64,000 nt of DNA from contig CAMQGK010000048.1 of assembly GCA_947000775.1 (NCBI GenBank), positions 4,588,501-4,652,500 on the forward strand, in the 5' to 3' direction. A program made the translations under genes and the position numbers. Origin of the DNA: Pterois miles. Lineage: Eukaryota > Chordata > Actinopteri > Perciformes > Scorpaenidae. The stretch's first letter is position 1, and each line of letters begins with the position of its first letter. A model generated the notes under the pieces. It searched no databases and was not told the DNA's origin. It was given only the letters and a program-made list of their open reading frames with translations. This document shows positions 23,973 to 34,588 of the stretch, in pieces.

Positions 23973-24814
23973 GTCTGAGAGCCGGCGTGTTGGACCACCG
24001 TCACATAGAGCATCAGGACCTGAGAGCGGCCGGTGTGTTGGACCACCGTCACATAGAGCATCAGGACCTGAGAGAGCCCGGTGTGTTGGACCACCATCAC
24101 ATAGAGCATCAGGACCTGAGAGCGGCCGGTGTGTTGGACCACTGTCACATAGAGCATCAGGACCTGAGAGCGGCCGGTGTGTTGGACCACCGTCACATAG
24201 AGCATCAGGACCTAAGAGAGCCCGGCGTGTTGGACCACCATCACATAGAGCATCAGGACCTGAGAGCAGCCGGTGTGTTGGACCACCGTCACATAGAGCA
24301 TCAGGACCTGAGAGAGCCCGGCGTGTTGGACCACCATCACATAGAGCATCAGGACCTGAGAGCGGCCGGTGTGTTGGACCACCGTCACATAGAGCATCAG
24401 GACCTGAGAGAGCCCGGCGTGTTGGACCACCATCACATAGAGCATCAGGACCTGAGAGCAGCCGGTGTGTTGGACCACCGTCACATAGAGCATCAGGACC
24501 TGAGAGAGCCCGGCGTGTTGGACCACCATCACATAGAGCATCAGGACCTGAGAGCGGCCGGTGTGTTGGACCACCGTCACATAGAGCATCAGGACCTGAG
24601 AGCAGCCGGTGTGTTGGACCACCGTCACATAGAGCATCAGGACCTGAGAGAGCCCGGCGTGTTGGACCACTGTCACATAGAGCATCAGGACCTGAGAGCG
24701 GCCGGTGTGTTGGACCACCATCACATAGAGCATCAGGACCTGAGAGAGCCCGGTGTGTTGGACCACCGTCACATAGAGCATCAGGACCTGAGAGAGCCCG
24801 GCGTGTTGGACCAC
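23973..24814. repeat. 48-bp minisatellite with dimeric and tetrameric higher-order structure
   Basis: About 17.5 units of 48 bp. Each unit contains GTGTTGGACCACCGTCACAT and AGAGCATCAGGACCTGAGAG. Since 48 is a multiple of 3, both strands stay open (up to 307 codons on +, repeating GVLDHRHIEHQDLRAA), but stop-free frames on both strands show this is a length effect. Two unit types alternate through the middle of the array. No splice or promoter context suggests a protein. Confidence 0.96.
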
Positions 24815-24931
24815 AAGGTTCATGATGGGCTCAACAGACTGTGATCACATAGAAACTGTATGTTTTAAAAGAGAACATGAAGGCCTCCTGGTGTCTTTGT
24901 GATGCCAACAGTGAAATCTATATTAACACTA

Positions 24932-25146
24932 CATACATTAATAACAGTGTATATATTATTACTAGTGTATACATTAATAACAGTATATATATTATTACTA
25001 GTGTATACATTAATAACAGTGTATATATTATTACTAGTGTATACATTAATAACAGTGTATATATTATTACTAGTGTATACATTAATAACAGTGTATATAT
25101 TATTACTAGTGTATACATTAATAACAGTGTATATATTAATACTAGT
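24932..25146. repeat. 36-bp AT-rich minisatellite, about 6 units
   Basis: Unit of 36 bp containing GTGTATACATTAATAACAGT and GTATATATTATTACTA. The arms TAATA and TATTA flanking CAGTGTATATAT could form a small hairpin. It ends about 290 bp upstream of the inferred TATA box of the kinase gene. Confidence 0.95.
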
Positions 25147-25184
25147 GCTCATATCTTCTATTGTCTGAGTGAGTTTCCCGCGGA

Positions 25185-25213
25185 GGGGGGAGGGGGGAGG
25201 GAGGGGGGGGGGG
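25185..25213 (+). other. G-run cluster (G-quadruplex motif) upstream of the kinase promoter
   Basis: Four G-runs of 6, 6, 3 and 11 bases are separated by single A residues, matching a stable quadruplex pattern on the coding strand. The cluster lies about 220 bp upstream of the GC boxes and just before an octamer-type ATTTGCAT at 25228-25235. Confidence 0.85.
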
Positions 25214-25227
25214 TCACTTGGCTTTGA

Positions 25228-25443
25228 ATTTGCATTTCCCTCCAACTTGAATCTATAATCACTACTTTAGTCTCGCCCCTCTTTTTTAGCGCGTTTTTAT
25301 TCCCGCCACGTCTGTGTCTGGCCCAGCCGGTTCTGAGGTCGCCTTTATTTTCATGCTTTGATTGACGTGCGCTCGGAGCGCTCTTATTGGTGCAGAGAGC
25401 GGAAAGGGGCGGGCGGCCCCGCCCTCTACTACCGCCTTATAAG
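25228..25443 (+). promoter_or_regulatory. Kinase gene core promoter and proximal elements
   Basis: In order: octamer ATTTGCAT (25228-25235), a TGACGTG cAMP-response-like half-site (25363-25369), an inverted CCAAT box ATTGG (25386-25390), inverted GC boxes GGGGCGGG (25406-25413) and CCCCGCCC (25417-25424), and a TATA-like TTATAAG (25437-25443). Order and spacing fit a Pol II promoter with initiation near 25470. CpG density is high from here through exon 4. Factor assignments are motif matches only. Confidence 0.7.
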
Positions 25444-25469
25444 CCTCCTCCCGCCCCGGCCCGCTGTTT

Positions 25470-25737
25470 CCTCGGCCGGTGTGTGGCGGAGGCTCGCTCG
25501 CTGCTCACTGTCTCCTCTGGTTATAACCGGTTATAACTGTTGTCTCAACGCAGCGGCTGCCAGGGTTCATGTGAACCCGCTGATCCGGACGCCGGGACCA
25601 GGTTTTTGGCTACATGTCCCCGGATCTGTAGCGGTTCTTTTACCGGACGGATCCTTCCCGCCGTAACGGGGCGCTGAGGCAGAACCCGGGACAGTGACAC
25701 GGTGTCGGACAGCAAACGGAGGCCTGCGGGGGACAAC
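25470..25737 (+). promoter_or_regulatory. Inferred 5' UTR with two very short upstream ORFs
   Basis: The start is inferred from the TATA-like box. Inside are an 18-bp perfect palindrome with core AACCGGTT (25520-25537), a start-stop upstream ORF ATGTGA (25569-25574), and a five-codon upstream ORF (ATG 25614, TAG 25629-25631). No other ATG occurs before the main start at 25738, where the context ACAACATGC is moderate (A at -3). Such elements usually lower translation of the main frame, which is consistent with PIM proteins being controlled mainly at the level of synthesis and stability. Confidence 0.6.
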
Positions 25738-27463
25738 ATGCTGCTGTCCAAGCTCAACTCTCTGGCCCACATCTCCACCGTGGACATGCCGAAGATCCAG
25801 CTCCAGGTCCACCCAGGTCAGACCCAGACGTCATTGTGCGTCCGTTATTATCCCAGACGCGGAGCGGCGCTCGGTTCCGTACCGACACGTCGTCCCTCCG
25901 TGTCCCCGTGTGGTGATGTCTGTTTACCGTGTCCGTGTCTCTGTCAGCAGTGAAGGACAGGGAGCCTTTCGAGAAGCTGTACCAGATCGGCGCGGTGCTC
26001 GGCAGCGGCGGCTTCGGGACCGTCTACTCCGGTACGAGGCTGGCCGATGGAGCCCCGGTTAGTACGCCGAGCCGCCGGTAACGGGGGGCGTTGGGCTGGG
26101 GGCTGTGTGATTGTTGTAGCGGTGATGTGACGCGGTGCTCTGTGTCCTCCTAGGTTGCTGTCAAACACGTGGCCAAGGACAGAGTCTCCGAGTGGGGAGA
26201 GCTGGTAAGAGCCTCTTATTCTCCTCATCAGCTGCTGTCATCTATCATATCTGTTTATCATGATCAATATCGTGGAAATATGAAGCAGGGAGCAGGTTTC
26301 TGTTGTGATCCACACTAACATCACGGTGTCTGCAGCCCAGCGGAGCCCGGGTCCCGATGGAGATCGTGCTGCTGAAGAAGGTCGGGACGGGCTTCCGAGG
26401 CGTCATCAGGATGCTGGACTGGTTCGAGCGACCGGACAGCTTCATCATAGTGATGGAGAGGCCCGAAAACGTCAAGGACCTGTTCGACTTCATCACGGAG
26501 AGGGGCGCCTTACCGGAGGAGCTGGCGCGGAGCTTCTTCCGCCAGGTGCTGGAGGCCGTGCGCCACTGCCACAGCTGCGGGGTGGTGCACCGGGACATCA
26601 AGGACGAGAACATCCTGATCGACCTGCGCACCGGAGAGATGAAGCTCATCGACTTCGGATCCGGAGCCCTGCTGAAAGATACCATATACACGGACTTCGA
26701 CGGTGAGTCCGCCACGTGTTTTCACTGGATGGGGGGGTAGCCCCCAGCAGCCAGACCCCCCAGCAGGACTCCCTAGGCTGAGTCATCTCTGAGCAGCACT
26801 GCCTTTACTTTGGCGCCCCCCACAGGAGGGAAGCTGCAGTTTTACAACTCAGTTTGTAAACAAAGTCACGTGTGTGTGTCCCCCCCCCCCCCCCCCCATC
26901 TGATTAAAGATCTGTGCTCCTTCTTTACTGCAGGCACCAGAGTGTACAGCCCCCCGGAGTGGATCAGGTACCACCGCTACCACGGCCGCTCTGCCACCGT
27001 GTGGTCCCTGGGGGTCCTGCTCTATGACATGGTGTGTGGGGACATCCCATTCGAACACGACGAGGAGATCACGAGAGGACAGGTCCTCTTCAGGAGGAGA
27101 ATCTCTACAGGTAACTGCATACTAATACCTGCTCGAGCACTGTGGTGACAGGAGTGCAACATTTCACACTGGGTTTATTACTCCAGACTGATTGCTCCTC
27201 CTCCTCCTCCTCCTCCTCCTCCTCCTCCTCCTCTTCTTCCTCCTCCTCCTCCAGAATGTCAGCAGCTGATCAAATGGTGTCTGTCTCTGCGGCCGGCCGA
27301 GCGTCCGACCTTCGAGGACATCATCAATCACTCGTGGATGCAGAGCACGTCCTCGTCCGTGGTCCCGTCCACAGTGCAGACAGAGAAGACCAGCACAGAG
27401 ATCTGGTTGCACAGCATCAGCCACGAGCCCACCACCTTCACAGCCACCGCCGTGGCTCGGTGA
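25738..27463 (+). CDS. pim1: Pim-family serine/threonine kinase, pim1-like (six exons)
   Basis: A constitutively active survival/proliferation kinase of the cytosol and nucleus, with no regulatory domain. Exons: 25738-25816, 25951-26057, 26154-26204, 26336-26702, 26934-27110 and 27255-27463 (TGA). All introns are GT-AG and phases join cleanly to 990 nt, 329 aa. Visible kinase features are the glycine loop GSGGFG (44-49), VAVK lysine K66, alpha-C glutamate E88, the PIM-type hinge ERPEN with proline (P122), catalytic HRDIKDEN (D166), metal-binding DFG (D185), and SPPEW in place of the usual APE. Each catalytic residue is one position before its human PIM1 counterpart, and six exons matches PIM1. 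The start MLLSKLNSLAH and the tail EIWLHSIS fit PIM1 (EIHLHSLS) better than PIM3 (MLLSKFGSLAH). The C-terminus is about 16 residues longer than human, rich in Ser/Thr. A pim3 or fish-specific paralogue cannot be excluded; the kinase family itself is certain. Confidence 0.93.
26880..26897. repeat. Poly-C run in kinase intron 4
   Basis: Eighteen consecutive C residues about 36 bp upstream of the exon 5 acceptor. It is preceded by a short GT run. The length is likely polymorphic and may be mis-sized in assembly. Confidence 0.95.
27197..27254 (+). repeat. (CTC)n tract forming the polypyrimidine tract of the exon 6 acceptor
   Basis: About 16 CTC/TCC triplets with one CTTCTTC interruption run directly into the acceptor CTCCAG (AG at 27253-27254) of the last kinase exon. 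The microsatellite therefore serves as the polypyrimidine tract, so its length may influence splicing. Confidence 0.9.
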
Positions 27464-28274
27464 TGGAGGCCGGCGGTGTGCCCTGAAGTGGACCGCACTG
27501 ACACCAGAGACTACTACAGAACACTTGTGTAATGGACTTGAAGGCAGCACGCGGGCCGACGGTCCCGACACAAGCGTGAGCATGGTGTACGGGGCTGGGC
27601 TTCACCTGGCAGGCCGGACCCTGTCCTTCCTAGAGGCTGGAGGGGGGGCACGCTTCGTATGCACGGACACCAGCGATGAGCAAACACAGTGGAAGCGCTT
27701 CCTGTTGTGCTGAATGGGATGCGGCCCGTCTGCGTTATGTAACCTCTGTCTGTACTCTGCTGTCTCTACTCTCTGACAGAAGTGCCTTCTGGGAGATCGT
27801 TGGGGGACCTGAAAATACTTGAATTTGTGAAAGCAGCACAGCTCTTCCTCTCCTTCGTCGCTATGAGGCGTTATGTGGCTTATTGCTGTGGAGTTTTCCT
27901 CATGGGCCCAGATCAGCGAGGCCTGTGTCATTTGCAGCCACTAGCACTACTCCGACTACTCCACTGTCATCAGCAACCGGACAACCTCATAGCTCTGGCA
28001 GCAACCTGTGCAAACACACACTGGACTTACCTCACTCCCTTTACTGCAGCAGCAGCCACAACCTCTGCTTCCTGTCCTCCTGCTGGACTCCACACACACC
28101 TGAACGCACAGACAATGCAACCAGAACCAGAACCAGACCCAGATACAGCGTCCTCTGCTCCTCTGTCCAGACAGTGCCTCACACAGGTCAATACACTCAG
28201 TGGGGACTAGAATTGAGGATAATACTGATATTTATTGTTGCTGGACTCCTTTCTCACGTTCAGTGAGCTCAGAG

Positions 28275-28291
28275 TTTATTTATTTATTTAT
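28275..28291 (+). promoter_or_regulatory. AU-rich element in kinase 3' UTR
   Basis: TTTATTTATTTATTTATG contains three overlapping ATTTA pentamers and TTATTTATT nonamers, the binding motif of TTP/ZFP36 mRNA-decay proteins. PIM1 is a known AU-rich-element target in mammals, so conserved position in the 3' UTR supports both the gene call and rapid mRNA decay. Confidence 0.8.
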
Positions 28292-28407
28292 GAGAGAAGT
28301 TTGTATTTCATTCCACAGTCACTGAAGGGCCACACATTATTTAAAAGGACACACGAAGACGAGGAATTTCTCTGACCATATTTATGGCATGATGATTTAA
28401 AAAGAGC

Positions 28408-28409
<2 letters not shown>

Positions 28410-28446
<37 letters not shown>
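28410..28446. repeat. (TG)n microsatellite in kinase 3' UTR
   Basis: About 18 TG dinucleotides. A second run of similar length is at 28559-28595. In the transcript these are UG repeats, a binding substrate of CELF- and TDP-43-type proteins. Confidence 0.95.
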
Positions 28447-28447
<1 letters not shown>

Positions 28448-28466
28448 TGTAAATAACATGTAAATA
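28448..28466 (+). promoter_or_regulatory. Two tandem Pumilio-type sites
   Basis: TGTAAATA occurs at 28448-28455 and again at 28459-28466, both exact matches to the PUF consensus UGUANAUA, with starts 11 nt apart in the sense strand of the UTR. They follow the first (TG)n tract. Confidence 0.65.
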
Positions 28467-28559
28467 GTCTCAAAAGCACTTCCATCTTCATGTGTCGAAG
28501 CATTGAACGTCTGCTGACGGTAACTGGTTTGTTACGCTGTTGTCTACTGTGGGAGCATG

Positions 28560-28598
<39 letters not shown>

Positions 28599-28682
28599 TG
28601 ATAATCTTGGTTTCATAATTGTTTTTTCATCCATTCAAATTAGAATTGTAAATTATGTTAGAAACTATTTTTCTACGTTTTG

Positions 28683-28688
28683 AATAAA
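28683..28688 (+). terminator. Poly(A) signal AATAAA of the kinase gene
   Basis: Canonical AATAAA in the context TTTTGAATAAATATT, followed about 15-20 bp later by CACTGGCCTCCTCTGTATTG, with T/G-rich sequence nearby. It is the first convincing signal in a suitable position after the AU-rich element. Confidence 0.7.
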
Positions 28689-28705
28689 TATTTTTTGAAC
28701 TATGC

Positions 28706-29627
28706 CACTGGCCTCCTCTGTATTGCTTCAGGTTACAGTCGGTAGTAGTGACACAGGTCAGATGGGATTAGTGAGCTAGTCTAGTCTAAACTGAGTCTGA
28801 ACCTGGTCTAAGCTAACTCTCAGGACTGTCTGAAGTTACTGTCACTCGTTTCTTCATTTAAATATCCACCAACATGTTTATTACACATAATCTATAATCT
28901 CGGGTGATGCTGTAAACGTCTGTATGAAGCTCGGACCTGTAGGATGAAATAATTATGATCTCTGTCCCTCCTGATGTGACTGGTCCCACTGATGGACCAG
29001 AATAATATGCTAGATTATATGTTGATATATGTGAATTATTTAAACAAGCTGTGCATAGTCTGAACGGGTTTAACGCCATTTAAAGTGACTCCATCTGAAG
29101 TAGAGTGGTTAGCGTGGGTTTACTCCAGGTGCTCCAGCTTCCTCCCACAGTCCTGTGAGGGTGAAGGGTTGTCTGTCTCTGTCAGTCTGTTCTAGTCTAA
29201 TCTACTATTTAAGATCTACGGTGTTCTAACCCCAAAATCACCGAACACATTATTGTTGGATCACGTTCATGTCGACATGTCTCTGATGTGATCCCGTCAG
29301 ATTAAAGCTGAAGAAATGTAAATGTAATGTAATGTAACACAGTCCGAGTCCACCACTCGGAGGACTTAATGGACGGCGTTCCCTGCTCTGGCTGCTGAGG
29401 TGACTGGGATCGGCTGTCTCACCTCAGAGCTCAGACCAAGGCTGCTTTCTGAAGCGGCGCCCAGGTCAAATATGCATCAGAATAAAACACACTTGTTCTG
29501 GGATAGAGCTGATGTCTAAATTAGTTTAAACAACAGCAGTACGTACAGTATCTATACCAACAGGTCAGTACCTTCTAGGATGTTCTAGGTAGAGCAGCAG
29601 CAGATACAGAGAACTGACGAAGAGATC
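28706..29627. other. Unique sequence with a SINE-like fragment
   Basis: No gene. At about 29098-29200 (+) a degraded fragment reads GAGTGGTTAGCGTGGGTTTA, then GGTGCTCCAGCTTCCTCCCA and GTTGTCTGTCTCTGTCAGTC. These are modules of the SINE-like family at 29628-29910. Confidence 0.5.
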
Positions 29628-29910
29628 AGAGCCGATCCCAGCAGACGGAGGCGGGTTCACCTGGACAGGTCGCCTGTCCATCACAGGACACATAGAGACA
29701 GACAACCACTCACTTCTACAGGACATTTAGATTCATCAGTTAACCTGCATGTCTTGGACTGTGGGAGGAAACTGGAGCACCTGGAGGAAACCCACACTAA
29801 CACAGGGAGAACGTGGAAACTCCACACAGAAGGAGCCCAAGCCGGATTCGAACCTGTGACCTTGCTGTGAGGTGACGGTGCTGACCACTGCACCACCGTG
29901 CAGCCGCCCT
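29628..29910 (-). mobile_element. tRNA-headed SINE-like element, near full length
   Basis: The reverse complement begins with GGTGGTGCAGTGGTCAGCAC (A-box-like). A perfect B box GGTTCGAATCC follows, then GTGTGGAGTTTCCACGTTCT, CTTCCTCCCACAGTCC-type modules and GACAACC..CACTC blocks, ending near GCTGGGATCGGCTC. The same module order is found at 12527-12725 and 38636-39135. No open frame. The tRNA-like head makes Pol III origin likely. The family differs from the SINE at 17917. Confidence 0.85.
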
Positions 29911-30010
29911 AATAATAATAATAAAATAAAAATAATAAACTTTATTCATATAGCTCTTTCCTTATTAATGTGCCATCCAAAAAAAGAAACAATAAAATAA
30001 CAGTAGAATA
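29909..30010. repeat. AAT-rich dispersed repeat fragment
   Basis: (AAT)n followed by AAACTTTATTCATATAGCTC directly abuts the head of the SINE-like element. Compare 19111-19210. Confidence 0.45.
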
Positions 30011-30065
30011 AAATAGAAACAACAGAGGGATCATAAAATACCTAATGATAAGATCAAGTTAAAAA

Positions 30066-30066
30066 C

Positions 30067-30098
<32 letters not shown>

Positions 30099-30099
30099 C
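30066..30099. repeat. (ATG)n microsatellite
   Basis: Eleven ATG triplets. A 14-G run follows at 30194-30207. Confidence 0.95.
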
Positions 30100-31787
30100 G
30101 GTCACCTTTGGTCACAAGCTGCATCCACCATACAGGGAGTCAATAACTCATTGACAGTTTGGAGCAAATACAATCAATACAGTAAATGACTGGTGGGGGG
30201 GGGGGGGTCTCTTAGGGTCTGGAGGCGGTGAAGGGGGCTCTGCCTGACCAGCAGAAGCATGCGCTGTATACCCTTATATAGATCAGGACAGGACAAAAGA
30301 TCTGGAAAGATGACAGCCATAATCCTGTCTTCATTCTCAGACAAGTTTCAAGTCATAAATACACCAAATCAAAGTGCTGCAGTGGCTCCATGCAGCTCTC
30401 AGTGTATTTTAGTATCAGATAATAATAGAATAGAGCCCATCAAAGGAAACCAGCCCTAAAAATAAAATGTCATCTTCAGCATGAATTCAAGGTGTAATGT
30501 CTGTCACCAGTAATGCTTCTGATCTGATGCTAGCTGACTAGCGAGCTAGCTACAGGTAGTTTCCACGAATGACATCGTCATTCATTTCCCCTCTCATTCT
30601 GAGAACCACACGCCACATCAGGCTCATGCATGTCGGCTGGTGTTGTTATGAACATGCATTGTGTCGTTCCAGACTCCCAGGTATCTGAGCTGGGAGGCGG
30701 GACTCCTCAAGGTCACCTTCTACTTCTGGAGATGCACCATGTGCAGCAAGTCATCGCTAAATGAAAACTAAAGACAGACTCTAGATTGAGTTTGCCTGCA
30801 ATGGTTGTCAAGAAGATAAAGAGGCTATAATTGATATTTATTAAATTAATCTAATGCCAGTGTGTAACAATGTGAAGGGTCGCTGGTTCAGCAGGCTGGC
30901 TGTCCAGTCTGTAACGTTACTGTCCTGGTTCGCTCTCAGTGAACTCGCCCTGTAAACCTGGCTCAACACGCACATTCACAGTGGAGCATTTAGCAGCTAA
31001 ATCCATCATGTGGCCAGAAAGTCAAGTCCAAACAGGCTCAACATACAGCTACTTAAAATGAGATGATATAGTAGTAGTTTGATCTTTTGGGAAATATGCT
31101 TATCTCTTGTTGAGAATTAGATGATTGATATTCTCAAATATATCTATTGAGCCAGTTAGCTTAGCTGAGCCAGACGTGGTCCGAGTCCCGACAAATATCT
31201 GTAGTACAATCAAATGTCACAGTTCACTACAGTTCAAATAGTAACAATAGTGTACTGTACTTACATAGATGCTTATCATGTTCCACTCAGTGAATCTGTG
31301 TGATGAGATAAGAGAGACAGCATAGCACTGCAGTCTCAGTGATGCTGGTCGCTGTGAAGCCATGACTACTACTACTACTACTACTACTACTAGTCACTAC
31401 TGCTTCCATTGAGTGTAGGTCTGAACAACAGAACCCTCCGTGCTGATGTCCATTCCTGTCAGTCTTTCACCCGGACGGTGTCCCCATCCTGGACGAAATG
31501 TGCTCTGAGCTCCACATTAGACTTTAAATAACCTTCAGGTAGATGTGTGGCTGTGGCGAGCAGCGTGATGTGACAGAGACTGTTTGGGTTCAAAACTAAA
31601 GTTGAAAAATAATTTCCATACCAAGGCCCAGACCAGTGTCCTCTGAGGAAAACCCTCTACAGGACTCCCAAACTGTCGGAGAGTCCTCACTGTTACAGAC
31701 TCTGATGCACCCCCCAGTGATAATGAATCCTGTCTGATCCATGTTAGCCATACTGAAAACACCTGACGTGTGCATGGTCACATGGAC
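30100..31787. other. Unique sequence with dispersed repeat fragments
   Basis: No gene recognised. At 31075-31178 (+) there is a copy of the GCTTAGCTTAGC-type repeat (TTTTGGGAAATATGCTTATC, then CAGTTAGCTTAGCTGAGCCA). At 31365-31394 there is a (CTA)n microsatellite of about 9 triplets, whose sequence resembles the CACTAC array that starts 400 bp later. Confidence 0.5.
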
Positions 31788-34588
31788 TATACTACATCAC
31801 TACTACACTATCACACTGCATCACTACTACACTACATCACTACTACACTATCACACTACACAAGATCACTACATCACTACTACACTAGATCACTACTACA
31901 CTACATCACTACTACACTATCACGCTGCATCACTACTACACTACATCACTACTACACTATCACACTACACAAGATCACTACATCACTACTACACTAGATC
32001 ACTACTACACTACATCACTACTACACTATCACGCTGCATCACTACTACACTACATCACTACTACACTATTACGCTGCATCATTACTACACTACATCACTA
32101 CTACACTATCACACTACCCTAGATCACTACAACACTACATCACTACTACACTATCACACTAGATCACTACATCACTACTACACTATCACACTAGATCACT
32201 ACTACACTACATCACTACTACACTATCACACTGCATAACTACTACACTACATCACTACTACACTATCACGCTGCATCATTACTACACTACATCACTACTA
32301 CACTATCACACTGCATAACTACTACACTACATCACTACTACACTATCACGCTGCATCATTACTACACTACATGACTACTACACTATCACACTACACAAGA
32401 TCACTACAACACTACCACACTACTACACTACATCACTACAACATTATCACACTACACTAGATCACTACAACACTACTACACTATCACACTAGATCACTAC
32501 TACACTACATCATTACTACACTATCACACTGCATAACTACATCACTACTACACTATCACACTACACTAGATCACTACAACACGACCACACTACATCACTA
32601 CTACACCACATCACTACAACACTATCACACTACATCACTACTACACTACATCACTACTACACTATCACACTAGATCACTACTACACTACATCACTACAAC
32701 ACTATCACACTACACAAGATCACTACAACACTACCACACTACTACACCACATCACTACAACACTACCAGACTACTACACTATCACACTAGATCACTACTA
32801 CACTACATCACTACTACACTATCACACTGCATAACTACTATACTACATCACTATTACACTATCACACTACACTAGATCACTACAACACTACATCACTACT
32901 ACACTACATCACGACAACACTATCACACTACATCACTACTACACTACACCACTACTACACTATCACACTACATCACGACAACACTACTTCACTACTACAC
33001 TACAACACTATCACACTACAACACTATCACACTACATCACTACTACACTACACCACTACTACACTATCACACTACATCACTACTACGCTACATCACTACT
33101 ACATCACGACAACACTATCACACTACATCACTACTACACTACACCACTACTACACTATCACACTAGATCACTACTACACTACATCACTACTGCACTATCA
33201 CACTACCCTAGATCCCTACAACACTACATCACTACTACACTATCACACTAGATCACTACTACACTACATCACTACTACACTATCACACTGCATAACTACT
33301 ACACTACATCACTACTACACTATCACACTACACTAGATCACTACATCACTACTACACTACATCACTACAACACTATCACACTACATCACTACTACACTAC
33401 ACCACTACTACACTATCACACTAGATCACTACTACACTACATCACTACTACACTATCACACTACACAAGATCACTACAACACTACCACACTACTACACTA
33501 CATCACTACAACATTATCACACTACACTAGACCACTACAACACTACCACACTACTACACTATCACACTAGATCACTACTACACTACATCACTACTACACT
33601 ATCACACTGCATAACTACTACACTACATCACTACTACACTATCACACTACATCACTACTACACTACATCACGACAACACTATCACACTACATCACTACTA
33701 CACTACATCACTACTACACTATCACACTACATCACGACAACACTACTTCACTACTACACTACATCACTACTACACTACAACACTATCACACTACATCACT
33801 ACAACACTATCACACTACATCACTACCACACTACACCACTACTACACTATCACACTACATCACTACTACGCTACATCACTACTACATCACGACAACACTA
33901 TCACACTACATCACTACTACACTACACCACTACTACACTACACCACTACTACACTATCACACTAGATCACTACTACACTACATCCCTACTACACTATCAC
34001 ACTACACAAGATCACTACTACACTACTACACTACATCACTACAACATTATCACACTACACTAGATCACTACAACAATACCACACTACTACACTATCACAC
34101 TAGATCACTACTACACTACATCACTACTACACTATCACACTACACAACTACTACACTATCACACTACACTAGATCACTACAACACTACCACACTACTACA
34201 CTACATCACGACAACACTATCACACTACATCACTACTACACTACACCACTACTACACTATCACATTACATCACGACAACACTACTTCACTACTACACTAC
34301 ATCACTACTACACTACAACACTATCACACTACATAACTACAACACTATCACACTACATCACTACTACACTATCACACTACATCACTACTACGCTACATCA
34401 CTACTACATCACGACAACACTATCACACTACATCACTACTACACTACACCACTACTACACTATCACACTACATCATGACAACACTACTTCACTACTACAC
34501 TACATCACTACTACACTACATCACTACGACGCTACAACACTACATCACAACTACACTACATCACTACAACGCATCACACTACATCACT
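31788..34588. repeat. 8-bp-period CACTAC array, left part
   Basis: Units are ATCACTAC, TACACTAC and TATCACAC, combined most often as 16-mers and about 40-bp blocks. The + strand is nearly free of G, which appears only in AGATC, GCTGC and GAC variants. The repeated Thr-Ser-Leu-Leu-His-Tyr reading is a by-product. The array resumes at 34989 after a SINE/tRNA insertion. Confidence 0.97.

Larger units (their letters stand above)
27464..28705 (+). other. Inferred 3' UTR of the kinase gene
   Basis: About 1.24 kb from the stop codon to just past the AATAAA signal. It contains two (TG)n tracts (28410-28446 and 28559-28595), an AU-rich element and two Pumilio-type sites. Open frames within it (for example 27782-28210) show no family similarity and are taken as UTR sequence. 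A long, AU-element-bearing 3' UTR is typical of PIM1 mRNAs, which turn over rapidly. Confidence 0.7.

Noticed and set aside
23921..24844. 307-residue protein with 16-residue repeats
   Set aside because: The unit is 48 bp, so all phases without an internal stop stay open, on both strands. Variation is CpG decay, not codon-based.
27782..28266. Second coding region downstream of the kinase
   Set aside because: The two overlapping frames lack motifs and lie between the stop codon and the AU-rich element, so they are best explained as 3' UTR.
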